DNA from: Pseudoips prasinana
Taxonomy: Eukaryota > Arthropoda > Insecta > Lepidoptera > Nolidae
Length of the DNA stretch: 64,000 bases
Direction of reading: 5' to 3'
NCBI GenBank assembly: GCA_951640165.1
Contig: OX621252.1
Location: 24,263,934-24,327,933 of the forward strand
Shown here: positions 25,901-33,721 of the stretch, in pieces
How the letters are laid out: each line of letters opens with the position of its first letter
How positions within the stretch are numbered: position 1 is the stretch's first letter
Made by a program: the position numbers and the translations under genes
The notes under the pieces: generated by a model
What the model saw: only the letters and a program-made list of their open reading frames with translations
The model's database searches: none
What the model was told of the DNA's origin: nothing

Positions 25901-28900
25901 ATGCAGTTGAACAGTAACAGGTCACATCATCAAACACACAGAAACATAATAATAAAAAAAAAAAAAAAAAAAAAAAAAGTAAAAGGGAATTTTTTGAAGA
26001 CATCTGTTCTAGTGGATCCGCGCTAAAATATAATAATAGAAATAAGTATAAGTGTACTAGACTTGCATAAATCCAAACAAACATAAATAATTATATCTAG
26101 GATAAGGAGAAACGTTATATACTTATTGATATTTATGTTAGATATTTATGATTGTCATGAAAACCCCTACCCTCTGTACTTACTCACTCACTTATCGTAT
26201 GGGCAGTGATTACCCTAGTGTCAGAGTTGTTCAAGCCGCCCATTAGGCCTGTGACATGGCTTGTGCCATGACTGTTGCCTAATGGCTACAACCGGGACCG
26301 ACAGCGTCTCCGAAATAGCGACGCTCAGAAATGAAACCACTTTGGAGGTCACCCATCTATAGACTGACCGCGAGCCTGGTTGCTTAACCTCGCCAATCAC
26401 TTATAGACCGGTGACAGCATCCGGCTATGAGCGCCTCAACTTCCTTCTGTAATTCCTATTATCTAAATTTTCAGGGACTATGTAGATATATCCGTGGCTG
26501 TAGCGACTCCTCGAGGATTGGTAGTCCCAGTGCTTCGTAACGTTGAGTCCATGGACTATCCTAAGATTGAGCTCACCGTAAACGCTCTAGCCGCTAAAGC
26601 TAGAGAAGGTAAGTTATAGAAGGTCTTTAATACCTAGTGCAAGACTAGAGGGTATTTGCAAGACTTCTCGTGGAATTAGAAGCAAAGCAATTGGATAAAT
26701 CAATTATTTGTTTATCGTAAGAGCAGTGGTTACAATGGAGCCCACAAATAGAAAAACTGTCCGGCAAATTAAGTTCTGCAGCATATGCAGTGAAAACTAT
26801 TAGACGGCTGACTGATGTTGACACAGCTAGAATGGTTTATTTCAGTTATTTTCATAGTGTAATGTCCTATGGAATTCTTCTCTGGGGTAGCTCTGCTGAC
26901 ATTGACACCATATTTATATTGCAAAAAAGAGCTGTAAGAGCTATCTATAATCTTGGCCCGAGAGTGTCTCTAAGAGAAAAATTCAAAGAGGTCAACATTC
27001 TAACTGTACCATCTCAGTATATATATGAAAACTTACTATATGTGCATAAAAATATCGATTCCTTCTGTAAAAGGAGCGATACACATAATGTAAATACTAG
27101 ATATAAGAATAATCTCATACTGCATACTACCCGTCTCCACAAAATAAGTAACTCTTTTATGGGGCAATGTATAAGATTCTATAACAAACTTCCCAATGAT
27201 ATTAGAGAATTGTCTACGAATAAGTTTAAAAGAATTATTAAAGCCAAATTGTGTAGCAGGGCATATTACAAAATTTCTGATTATTTAAGTGATAAAAGTG
27301 CTTGGGATGGAGTTGTTCTGAGTCAACACACATGATTGTAATTAATCTTAAGTATATTTTATTTTAAAAAAGGATTCCTACTGAGTTTTCTGGCAGTGTT
27401 TCTCAGTAGCTGCCACGTCATGCACTGCACGGTAGGGTAAAAAAATATGACGATTCCACATAAATGTAAAATTTTTACGGAATAAAATTACTTTGACTTT
27501 GACTTACCCTAGTGTCAGAGTTGTTCAAGCAGTCTAGGCCTCTGACATGACTTAACGACTTTTGCCTAATGACTAGTACCGGGACCGACAGCTTAACGTG
27601 CTGTTATACCCTAGTCCTGAAGCCCTTAATGCGGCTCTGGCCATTATTTAGCAACCCAATAAATTTCTATGCTAGTTAGGATTAGAGGCTCAGTAAGTCC
27701 TCAGTCTGTTTTAAACTTCAGTAGAGAGCGGTTGCCTAAAGAATACATTTAAGTGTCTGTCAGTGTTTTAAAGTCTTATAAAAATAAACTCTCTCTTTTA
27801 GTTTACTTTAATTTCTTTTTTTTAAAAGACCGTTGTGCCTACCGGTATACCAGTGCTATCCGAAGCGGATGAGACTCTCAGAAATCAAACCACTTTGGTG
27901 GTCACCCATCTATGGAGTGACCGGGAGCCTAGTTGCTTAACCTCCGTATATAGGTTTACTATGTGACTACAAAGTTATGTCATCCCTATCGGTAACAACT
28001 GTAATTCTAATCAAACTATATTTTAAAGACTATGTTATGTGGTCAAAGGCGCTACGATATCTCTATTACCTTATATATTCTTAATAGTCTGATGGTGTGG
28101 GTTACCCAACTTGGCCCAAAGGAGACCTCGCCTGTCAAACGGTTTTACGCACTCTTCGAACCACGGGGTCGTAGCGACACAAACTTCCGGATGCTGGGCG
28201 GCTGCTGAGATTTATTTTCTGTCGGATAGAACGAGACACCTTTGTGGGAATATTGAACCTAGTAACTTTAGAGAAAGGCTCGATAGTATTTTGTATCAAT
28301 TATATTAATTTGGTTCTCGAGTAGCGACCACAAACCGGAAGACGCAGCGTGAGCAGGCCCCCTACAAGATGAATCGATGATCTTGTGAGGGTCGCTGGAA
28401 AGCGCTTTATGCGGGTAACGCAAGACCGGCAATTGTGGAGATCTTTGGGGAGGCCTTTGCCCAGCAGTGAACGTCTTACGGCTGATATGATGATGACATT
28501 AATTTGAGAGGATATTAGGTCTATCCTGGAATCTTAGTAATGTTTTGACTCCTAATAACATAAGAACCAGGTTCGAATACCTATTACATTGAACTTAATA
28601 CATCAGGCAGAGGTTTACATCATTTACAGGAAAACTAACACAAGCTGACATGCAAGGCGGCACGTTCACCATAAGCAACGGCGGAGTGTTCGGCTCCCTT
28701 CTCTCTATGCCTATCATCAATCTGCCACAGTCTGCTATTCTGGGCATGCATGCTATCGTGCAGAGGCCCGTAGCAGTCGGAAGCAAGGTAAACAGTTATA
28801 TAGTATCCGCAAAATTCTTAACTGGTTGTTTCAATAGTCACGACCAGTCTCGATTGGAAGATATTGATTGCGTTGAAAATAAAAGCAATCACCAAGCAGA

Positions 28901-29708
28901 TTAGGTATTTGATTGTGAGTATTCGAGCAGGAAAACGCAGGGAATTAGTGAAGTGACAGTTCAACTATAATATGGAACCAAACTTACCAAAAAGTCAATA
29001 GCCATTCAAAGCAGAATCCCAAATCTTGTGATATCTATGTCATTGGATGTCATAATTTCGATTCCACATAAATGTAATTTTTTTACGGAATAAAGAATTT
29101 TTTAGACTTTGACTTTGACATCTCTGTATTTTTAAATGAATCTCAACTCTTCTGCTGAGATAAATACATTTTAAGTAGCAGTTTACGATGCGGATATGCA
29201 CTAATTGTATTACGGAACCAAACTTCATTTGGAAATAACGTAAATAACAAACACAAGTTCAACACGAGCAGCCGCTAGACCAAGGAGTCGGTAATTTGTA
29301 CTCCTGCTCCGCGTGGCTACAGGGTACTCCTATTGTCACAGGGTTAAGCATAAATTACATTGCACCGTGGGGCTACCTAATTTAAGAGTTTTAGGTATCT
29401 CTAGTCCTGCTCAACTGGCTGATATTTAACTCTTTATACTTTTAATTGAGCTTCGTCATTACAATAAAAATCTAAATTTAATCTTGTCATAATAATTTAA
29501 TTTAATACTTAAACTCCCGGGTGTAATAATTACTAAAAAGGTTATTTACGATGGCTGTTTATTTCTTTTTCAGATAAAAATTAGGCCAATGATGTACCTC
29601 GCCCTATCGTACGACCACAGGCTTATTGATGGCCGTGAAGCTGTACTATTTCTTCGCAAAGTGAAATCAGGTGTGGAGGACCCCACTTCAATCTTAGCTG
29701 GAATTTAG
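16509..29708 (+). CDS. DLST: DLST: dihydrolipoyllysine-residue succinyltransferase (E2o), nine exons, first exon missing
   Basis: E2 core of the mitochondrial 2-oxoglutarate dehydrogenase complex. It moves the succinyl group from lipoyl-lysine to CoA in the TCA cycle. Exons: 16509-16606, 18443-18577, 20678-20840, 22227-22391, 24335-24495, 25080-25238, 26475-26608, 28630-28787, 29574-29708. All junctions are GT/AG and phases agree throughout, giving 435 residues plus the missing start. In order: targeting region ending IHTSAV, lipoyl domain with ETDKT (lipoyl Lys at 20742-20744), Ala/Pro-rich linker, then the catalytic domain with [22 protein letters not shown] and DHRLIDG (His at 29616-29618, Asp at 29628-29630). 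No E1/E3-binding domain separates linker and core, as expected for animal DLST and unlike DLAT. The initiator exon must end in phase 0 upstream of 16509. Family assignment is firm; the two 5' exons are inferred from phase and motif. Confidence 0.93.
16851..16902. repeat. (TA)n microsatellite
   Basis: About 50 bp of alternating T and A inside the hAT fragment. Confidence 0.9.
17058..17549 (+). pseudogene. hAT transposase C-terminal fragment
   Basis: Open for 163 codons but covers only the end of a hAT transposase, with [20 protein letters not shown] matching the family's C-terminal dimerisation signature. It lies in intron 2 of DLST on the same strand. A part-length, non-functional transposase is most likely. 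Confidence 0.75.
18185..18420 (+). repeat. 5S-rRNA-like SINE, copy 1
   Basis: Head with GTGATCGGCGAGGTTAAGCA then GGCTCGCGGTCAGTCCATAG and ATGGGTAACCGCC, which follows the 3' half of animal 5S rRNA (the internal pol III promoter region). The body continues GGTCCCGGTTGTAGCCATTA. In DLST intron, ending about 20 bp before an exon acceptor. Confidence 0.75.
18443..18577 (+). CDS. DLST: DLST exon (presequence cleavage region and start of lipoyl domain)
   Basis: 135 nt, phase 2 in and out, acceptor tttttatag, donor gtgaga. It encodes [20 protein letters not shown] followed by DSVTTGDAK, matching the conserved HT-A-V and VK.P.F.(D/E)S(V/I)..GD start of DLST lipoyl domains. The usual Glu before GD (as in SEGD or TEGD) is Thr here. 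No longer ORF reveals the exon; it was found from motif and phase. Confidence 0.85.
18658..18731. mobile_element. Same MITE family, half copy
   Basis: TACACACGGCTACATATCAA and the following half only, ending near the central GGATTTCCATACAATG. It begins about 80 bp after a DLST exon. Confidence 0.65.
19272..19454. mobile_element. Foldback MITE, 183 bp, copy 2
   Basis: Same palindromic element as 866-1048, with termini GTGCCTCTATCACGAG and CTCGTGCTAGAGTCAC. It lies in DLST intron 2. Confidence 0.85.
19740..20216 (+). mobile_element. RTE-like LINE 3' fragment, copy 1
   Basis: Encodes [20 protein letters not shown], then [16 protein letters not shown], a C-terminal region commonly found at the end of RTE-like RT ORFs in insects. 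It ends in a (TATG)n tail. The frame is degraded after about 117 codons. Confidence 0.75.
20212..20525 (+). repeat. 300-bp LINE-like tail repeat, copy 1
   Basis: AATTCGTACCTTAATATAGA to AAGTCTACGTGAATAAAAAC. Other copies: 42290-42512, 42950-43410 (split), 58378-58685. The shared end with ACGTGAATAAAAACC and T-rich tail suggests a retrotransposon 3' end. Confidence 0.65.
20678..20840 (+). CDS. DLST: DLST exon (lipoyl domain)
   Basis: Encodes [20 protein letters not shown] then [21 protein letters not shown], the body of a lipoyl domain with its modified lysine in ETDKT. The exon starts with one base that completes an AAG codon and ends in phase 0 at CAG before gtaacg. Confidence 0.95.
21006..21126. 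mobile_element. Same 141-bp MITE, shortened
   Basis: ACAGACGCCAGCACATCCAG to TAGCTTGATGTGCTGGC with an internal deletion in the right arm. In DLST intron 3. Confidence 0.75.
21364..22175 (+). repeat. tRNA-derived SINE family B, split by the Helitron at 21495
   Basis: Head and B-box at 21364-21494, body and tail at 22029-22175 (TTATCTGGTTTCCATAGTAC). The two parts join without gap or duplication once the Helitron is ignored. Confidence 0.8.
21495..22028 (+). mobile_element. Non-autonomous Helitron, 534 bp, inserted in a SINE
   Basis: Begins TCTATATTATAC and ends GGGCCGCTAG. It sits exactly between A and T of a SINE (gtgtaa / ttatct), which continues on both sides without duplication. That is the Helitron insertion pattern. 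It contains a second element (about 21680-21945) with a palindrome and two diverged unit copies. It lies in DLST intron 3. Confidence 0.85.
22227..22391 (+). CDS. DLST: DLST exon (Ala/Pro-rich linker)
   Basis: 165 nt in frame. After VDVTGVAP it encodes an Ala/Pro-rich flexible linker ending in KKGAAGPT. Such swinging-arm linkers join the lipoyl domain to the E2 core. The exon is much richer in G+C than its introns because of the Ala and Pro codons. Confidence 0.93.
22416..22632 (+). repeat. GGGTTCCGTA-type repeat, copy 2
   Basis: TTAGGGTTCCGTACCCAAAC to CTACTCGCACTTGCCCGG, beginning 25 bp after the linker exon of DLST. Confidence 0.8.
22930..23473. repeat. 544-bp foldback in DLST intron 4
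   Basis: Two arms of roughly 225 bp run in opposite directions (GAGCTGGCACGCATTTTTGG ... and its complement), about nine bases in ten alike, around a loop of about 100 bp. The word TATTTGAGGCAAGCTGAAA recurs twice in each arm and once, altered, in the loop. No transposase or flanking duplication was recognised. Confidence 0.85.
23585..23772 (+). repeat. GTCCACTGCTGGACAA-type SINE, subtype 2
   Basis: ATCATCATCATATTAGCCGA to GTGGTCGCCACTCGAGAACC; just after the 544-bp foldback in DLST intron 4. Confidence 0.75.
24107..24240 (+). repeat. GTCCACTGCTGGACAA-type SINE, subtype 2, partial
   Basis: GATCATCGTCATGTCAGTCG, AAGACGTCCACTAATAGGCA and CTAACAAGATCGGAGGTGCA. Confidence 0.6.
24335..24495 (+). 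CDS. DLST: DLST exon (start of catalytic domain)
   Basis: Encodes a linker end and then [20 protein letters not shown] and NECDM, the opening helix and strand of the 2-oxoacid dehydrogenase acyltransferase core. The donor is an unusual gttctg, but phase (2) and the conserved DMS junction with the next exon support it. Confidence 0.93.
24793..25010 (+). repeat. GTCCACTGCTGGACAA-type SINE, subtype 1
   Basis: GTCATCATGCC-like start, GTCCACTGCTGGACAAAAGC and ACGGGTTGGCGATCGCAGTT; ends about 70 bp before exon 25080 of DLST. Confidence 0.7.
25080..25238 (+). CDS. DLST: DLST exon (catalytic core)
   Basis: Encodes [40 protein letters not shown] and [12 protein letters not shown], the expected core segment. 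Acceptor catttacag; donor gtacct in phase 2. Confidence 0.95.
25387..25513. mobile_element. Same MITE family, complete copy
   Basis: 127 bp from GTACACACGGCTACATATCA to GCAGCCGTGTGTAC, in the DLST intron after exon 25080-25238. Confidence 0.8.
25543..25675. repeat. Foldback with SINE-like centre
   Basis: Arms TGTTCTTGATAGCATCTGAA and AGTCTAAACCGCACA face their complements at 25625-25672. The centre has GCATGGTGGACTATGGTCTA, a word found in other lepidopteran repeats. Confidence 0.65.
25953..25978 (+). repeat. Poly(A) tract
   Basis: Run of about 26 A residues after AATAATAAA, probably the tail of a retroposed element in a DLST intron. Confidence 0.7.
26190..26437 (-). repeat. 5S-rRNA-like SINE, copy 2 (fullest)
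   Basis: Read in reverse: GGCGCTCATAGCCGGATGCT, GATTGGCGAGGTTAAGCAAC, CGCGGTCAGTCTATAGATGG, then the body to TAATCACTGCCCATACGAT. Ends about 40 bp before exon 26475. Confidence 0.8.
26475..26608 (+). CDS. DLST: DLST exon (catalytic core)
   Basis: Encodes [20 protein letters not shown] then [20 protein letters not shown], a highly conserved E2 stretch. It ends in phase 1 at gtaagt. Confidence 0.95.
26734..27503 (+). mobile_element. 5'-truncated non-LTR retrotransposon inserted in a 5S-like SINE
   Basis: 770 bp in DLST intron 7. It carries the C-terminal part of a reverse-transcriptase ORF (26790-27335, with YGILLWGSS and [10 protein letters not shown], typical of the C-terminal region of jockey/CR1-type LINEs), a 3' UTR, and a tail of TTTGACTTTGAC. 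It is flanked by TTAC on both sides (26730-26733 and 27504-27507) inside a 5S-like SINE copy, so the ends are exact. Confidence 0.85.
26790..27335 (+). pseudogene. LINE reverse transcriptase, C-terminal fragment
   Basis: 181 codons. Motifs [20 protein letters not shown] and KRAVRAI match the thumb/C-terminal region found at the end of jockey/CR1-type ORF2. The catalytic YADD part is absent through 5' truncation. Confidence 0.85.
28312..28498 (-). repeat. GTCCACTGCTGGACAA-type SINE, subtype 2, reversed
   Basis: TTCTCGAGTAGCGACCACAA, GATCTTGTGAGGGTCGCTGG and TTGCCCAGCAGTGAACGTCT; about 130 bp upstream of DLST exon 28630. Confidence 0.75.
28630..28787 (+). CDS. DLST: DLST exon ([10 protein letters not shown] motif)
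   Basis: Encodes [20 protein letters not shown] then [20 protein letters not shown], the family signature that shapes the active-site channel of the acyltransferase trimer. Donor gtaaac in phase 0. Confidence 0.95.
29048..29119 (+). mobile_element. Very short LINE 3' tail, same family
   Basis: ATTCCACATAAATGTAATTT plus TTTTACGGAATAAAG and a GACTTTGACTTTGAC tail, matching the 3' end of the element at 26734-27503. Confidence 0.65.
29574..29708 (+). CDS. DLST: DLST last exon (active-site DHRLIDG, stop)
   Basis: Encodes [20 protein letters not shown] and the C-terminal helix ending SILAGI, then TAG. It holds the HxxxDG catalytic signature. Confidence 0.96.
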   Translation: MKIRPMMYLALSYDHRLIDGREAVLFLRKVKSGVEDPTSILAGI

Positions 29709-29842
29709 TACCACGGCAAATACAATGTTTAAAGGATTTAGACAAAGCCAACATAAATATGTTGGACTAAATGAGAAAGGGCACCAAAAATTAAATATAT
29801 TGTATTACCTGAGGACTTTATGATCCATAATGCCTATATTAT

Positions 29843-30088
29843 AATTCCGCTAATTGTCAGTTTAATCATGCCGGGATGCAATTTGCACCGCCCTTCCGCC
29901 CGCAAAAATGTGCACATGCAAGAAGGACGATATAAAAAAGCAAATAGCGATATAAAAAACATGCGCCAGTACGATACCCAACACGTGTTTCAGTCCTCCA
30001 CGGGCCATTCTCAAAGGCGAGTTAGCAGCCCTTGAGAATGGTCCGTGGAGGACTGAACTGAAACTGAAAACTGACAATTAGCGGAATT
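29843..30088. mobile_element. MITE with inner hairpin in the DLST 3' UTR
   Basis: Terminal inverted repeat AATTCCGCTAATTGTCAGTT at both ends, plus an inner inverted pair at its right side (CAGTCCTCCACGGGCCATTC against GAATGGTCCGTGGAGGACTG). Confidence 0.75.
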
Positions 30089-30474
30089 AACACTACATAT
30101 TGATTTTGTATTTTGATTGATGGATTTCCGCAAAGTAACGCCTGATTCCATTACTTATATTATTTTTATTAACTTGTTGGAAACGCGATTATTAATAATT
30201 CACTGTTATTTGTATTGTATGCAAATTTTTCAGCAATATCTAGACCACGCCAAGGCGCAGATTTTTTTTTTATAAGAACCATAAAACAGTAGTATTTGAA
30301 GGTTCATACTTTTGTGGTTTCTATATTATTATAAAAAATTGATACCCTCGTCTGAAAAGGCTTAAATTATTGAACTAAATGTTATATTTGATACTCGTTT
30401 GTGCCTTTTTATGAAGTACTGACCTGTGCTTATTTTAATGTAAGTATTTATTTATAAATAGTCGTTTCGTGGAA

Positions 30475-30480
30475 AATAAA
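30475..30480 (+). terminator. Poly(A) signal for DLST
   Basis: Canonical AATAAA about 770 bases after the DLST stop, followed by a T/GT-rich stretch. Confidence 0.5.
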
Positions 30481-30531
30481 GAAGTATTTAATAATATATT
30501 CTTTGGTCTTATTTGTCATGTAATGAATAAC

Positions 30532-30722
30532 TGCACGTGTAGCGCCGCGGTTAAGACAGTTGACTCTCTATTTCGTGTCCGGGGTTCGATTCCCGCGCAG
30601 GTCAATGATTTGTGGTACCCATAAATATTTGTCCTGAGTCTGGATGTACTTTCACTCCGTCCATTATATGTTTGTAAAGTACTCCGCGACAAAGGGATGA
30701 ATGTCCTTTGTGCAGGTGTTAA
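30532..30722 (+). repeat. tRNA-derived SINE family C, complete
   Basis: A-box-like GTAGCGCCGCGGTTAAGACA, B-box GGGGTTCGATTCCCG, tail TTGTAAAGTACTCCGCGACA ending GTGCAGGTGTTAAG. Related copies or pieces: 4335-4585, 12890-13075, 48890-49070, 50615-50690, 59685-59757, 61270-61343 plus 61690-61710. Confidence 0.75.
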
Positions 30723-31176
30723 GTTTAAAAAAATATTAAGAATGTGACGGGGTCAGAACGCATCCCTAAAATACCAGCAATGGATATCAGAAAGATAATA
30801 CTGAAAAATATTTACTACCTACAAGTTTTAGGTTTAAAATTATGAAGTGCTGTAATATGTAGTCGTGATATCAAGAAAACTTTTTCCAAATAGGTCATAA
30901 TCGTAGGTTTAAAACGTACATTTCCTGGAGGTATGTACCTAGTTGCATGCCAATCATAAGAAAAAGTCTTCTGATATTCACTGCCGTCACCACACAGCAT
31001 GGATTAAATGTAGGTAATTTTACTAATTAAATTAATCAAACGATTGTCTAGTCGAACGAAAGACGAATCAAATCGAAACAAAAACAGTCAAAGCAATGGA
31101 TATGAATAAAGTAGTTAATTTGAACAAAACTGAAGGCAATATGATTATTATAAAAAAAAAAAAGTATAATCATATT

Positions 31177-31300
31177 ATCATCATCCTGCCAGCGGAATGA
31201 CGTCCATTGTTTCCACAATGAATTTTTGTCCACAATTTGGTGAGACATGCTATAATCGCCGACCTTGGCAGACGGCTTAGTGATTGGAGTATGAATGATT
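31177..31300 (+). repeat. GTCCACTGCTGGACAA-type SINE, subtype 1, diverged partial
   Basis: ATCATCATCCTGCCAGCGGA, GACATGCTATAATCGCCGAC and GGCAGACGGCTTAGTGATTG. Confidence 0.55.
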
Positions 31301-32659
31301 TATATTAAATACAAATTAGAGAAGAATAGGAGTAGTTCATGGCGCGAAACTATATAAAACGCAAATGTTTGTGTCCTCATGAGTGTTTTAATACCAAACG
31401 ACGACACGATAACGACAAATCGGCGACGACATAGGTATTTGAAATAACTATTATTTTCTGTAAGTATTGTGCAATGATTGAAACTACGGTTATCTCATCG
31501 GGTTGACTAACAAACCACAACCAACAGTCAATTGGAATAAAACGAAAATAAATACGGAGTTGACATTGAATAATGAGTATTGCCAACTTGATGGGTGTCG
31601 TATAAGTCTACGAGCATTTAGTTGTGAATGGAGACGTTAACGCAAGGCGAACCCCTCTGCCGACCATTCGTGCCCCTCGGCCATATAAGTTATATAAAAC
31701 TGTTTCACTCGAAACTCGGCCATTTGGTGTCGTTTCCTGTCGCGAAGTAGTGCTCCGTAAAAATGGTGCGGTATTTTCGTGTAAAAGGCGATCAGCGACA
31801 TTAAACTTACGGGAACACGGTATTTCCTATCACAAGTAAGTGTTATTTTTTGTCAATTGTGTTTGTAATGTTTTATAATTTTAATTCAAAATGAGCTACC
31901 AATTGCGACAGATTAGCGACAATTCTACGACGCCATTATCTTGGTAGAAGGCAGCCCCGGATCTAGGAGGGGCAAGCCGGGGCCCATGCCTCGGGCAGCA
32001 AGTTCAGAGAGCGGCCAAATTCTCACTTTAGAGACAAATGGATAATTCATCATTTACTTAAATTTGACCACAGAATAAACTTGTGTTTGTTTACTTGTAC
32101 TATACAAGTACAGAAATATCACTCTTGTTTTGCTTTGGCCATATCAATTGGACCGATACAATCTTCTTATCCATCCAAAGGTTGTCTGGAAGAGATCGCT
32201 GACTGCGATAAGACCACCTATTATACATACCTATTATACAATTTGCTTTCAATGTTTCCTATATTTTTTATCTGTAATTGGCGTGCATTAAAGAGTAGAG
32301 AGAGTAGAGTCTTATTACTATTGATTTTTTACTGATTTTGTGCATTTATTACCGAAGGAAGGTTTTCTGAATGGTGGTAAGTGGTATTTGGAGAACTAAT
32401 GATAAGTTGTTTCAGAAGTTTTGTTAGTTGTTAATTTTGGTAATGTAACTTTAACAGTACACACTGGATTTCATATTCTTAAAATTATAGTATCTATCAA
32501 CTATATTCATTTCCTTTTATTTTTTTACTGTCTGTTCAGGTGATATATTTTTGATCTGGATAAATTAGATATGAAATAAATAATACATAAAATAATATTA
32601 CTATCTAATTCAATGTTTTACATTACCTCTCGTGACAGCTAAGATGATACTCATTTATC

Positions 32660-32875
32660 TCGTCATCATCATCATGTCAGCCAAAGACTTGGGGGATATG
32701 TCATAATCGCCATGCTTGGCAGAGGGGTTGGCGATCGTAGGTTGATAGTCATAGTTCACAGAAAAACGCTGCTGCCCGTTCTCTGCTAGGTATTCCCTCA
32801 GTCGATTTTTTCACCCATGTGATGTGATGGGGTGATGATATTCTATGCCGGTACCACACAGCAAATCATTCCCAT
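32660..32875 (+). repeat. GTCCACTGCTGGACAA-type SINE, subtype 1
   Basis: TCGTCATCATCATCATGTCA start, GGGGATATGTCATAATCGCC and GGGGTTGGCGATCGTAGG, ending ACCACACAGC. Confidence 0.7.
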
Positions 32876-33436
32876 TTATCTATTCTTAACGAATGCCCAT
32901 CACTAGAGATTATCTTAGTGTGATTCTAAACAATGCGTTCTACGCTCTATTTTATACATGTGTGCAAATTTTAAGTTGGTATGTGAGATTGTTATAGTGT
33001 GCGTTAACATGCATAAGATTTTGTTTTGTGAGCTATACGTGTTTACCTCGTCCCCCGTATAAATCGGCAGAAAATACTGTTTGCAAATTTAAAACGATAA
33101 CGTCTCCATGACAGCTAAATGCTCGAAGGTATAAGTACATAATTTTATTATCAAATTCAAACAAAACAACTTTATAGTCAACTCCTTCTTTTGCAGTCGT
33201 TTAATATTATTAAGCTACATATTAACTTATGTTTATTAACAAATATATTGTGTGCAATAAAGTCTTTTAGTATATCCATACTTTATAATCTATACTTTAT
33301 AAAAAAAATCATCATACATCAACATGTACATTTGTCTTATTCTGGGTAATTTGGGTTTTTAGATGGCCCTGTATGATAATTTAGTCCGGTCGAATTAGAC
33401 TAAAAAATAGGGGTAAGGTTACAATAATTCCCATTA

Positions 33437-33721
33437 GGCCTAAAACTGCGTTATGCGGGCACCCGCGTGGTTTCATACAAAATTGCTTCGTCGCGGGGAC
33501 CTGTGCGGACGCACGTCACGGAGAGGCGCGCCCCGCACCCACGCAACGGGGCCCGCCTCCGTGCGATGGAACCCGTCGCGGAGCCACGCGTGGTGCCCGG
33601 TAAGGGTAATTGGGGAAGTGCGTGGGCACCGTCGTGTTCCCACAGAGCCCACCCGCGTGTCCACGCGTGAAGACACGCGACGGATGCCCGTCGCGGGCGC
33701 CCGCTTAACGCATTTCAGGCC
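33437..33721. mobile_element. GC-rich Harbinger-like MITE, 285 bp
   Basis: Inverted termini GGCCTAAAACTGCGTTATGC and GGCCTGAAATGCGTTAAGCG (reverse strand), flanked by TTA at 33434-33436 and 33722-33724. The interior is strikingly CpG-rich in an AT-rich intergenic region and gives spurious ORFs on both strands. Confidence 0.75.

Larger units (their letters stand above)
26705..27950 (-). repeat. 5S-rRNA-like SINE, copy 3, split by a LINE and another insert
   Basis: Pieces at 26711-26733, 27504-27610 and 27825-27950 join in order in reverse. The first break holds the LINE at 26734-27503 with a TTAC duplication. The second break (about 27611-27824) holds unrecognised AT-rich DNA. Confidence 0.7.
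29709..30500 (+). other. DLST: DLST 3' untranslated region (inferred)
   Basis: Sequence from the stop codon to just past the first strong AATAAA (30475-30480), which sits in ggaaaataaag followed by a T-rich tract. A hairpin MITE (29843-30088) lies inside it. The extent is inferred from the poly(A) signal. Confidence 0.55.

Noticed and set aside
20678..29708. Assignment as pyruvate dehydrogenase E2 (DLAT)
   Set aside because: There is no peripheral subunit-binding domain between linker and core, and the core sequence ([28 protein letters not shown]) is of the succinyltransferase type.
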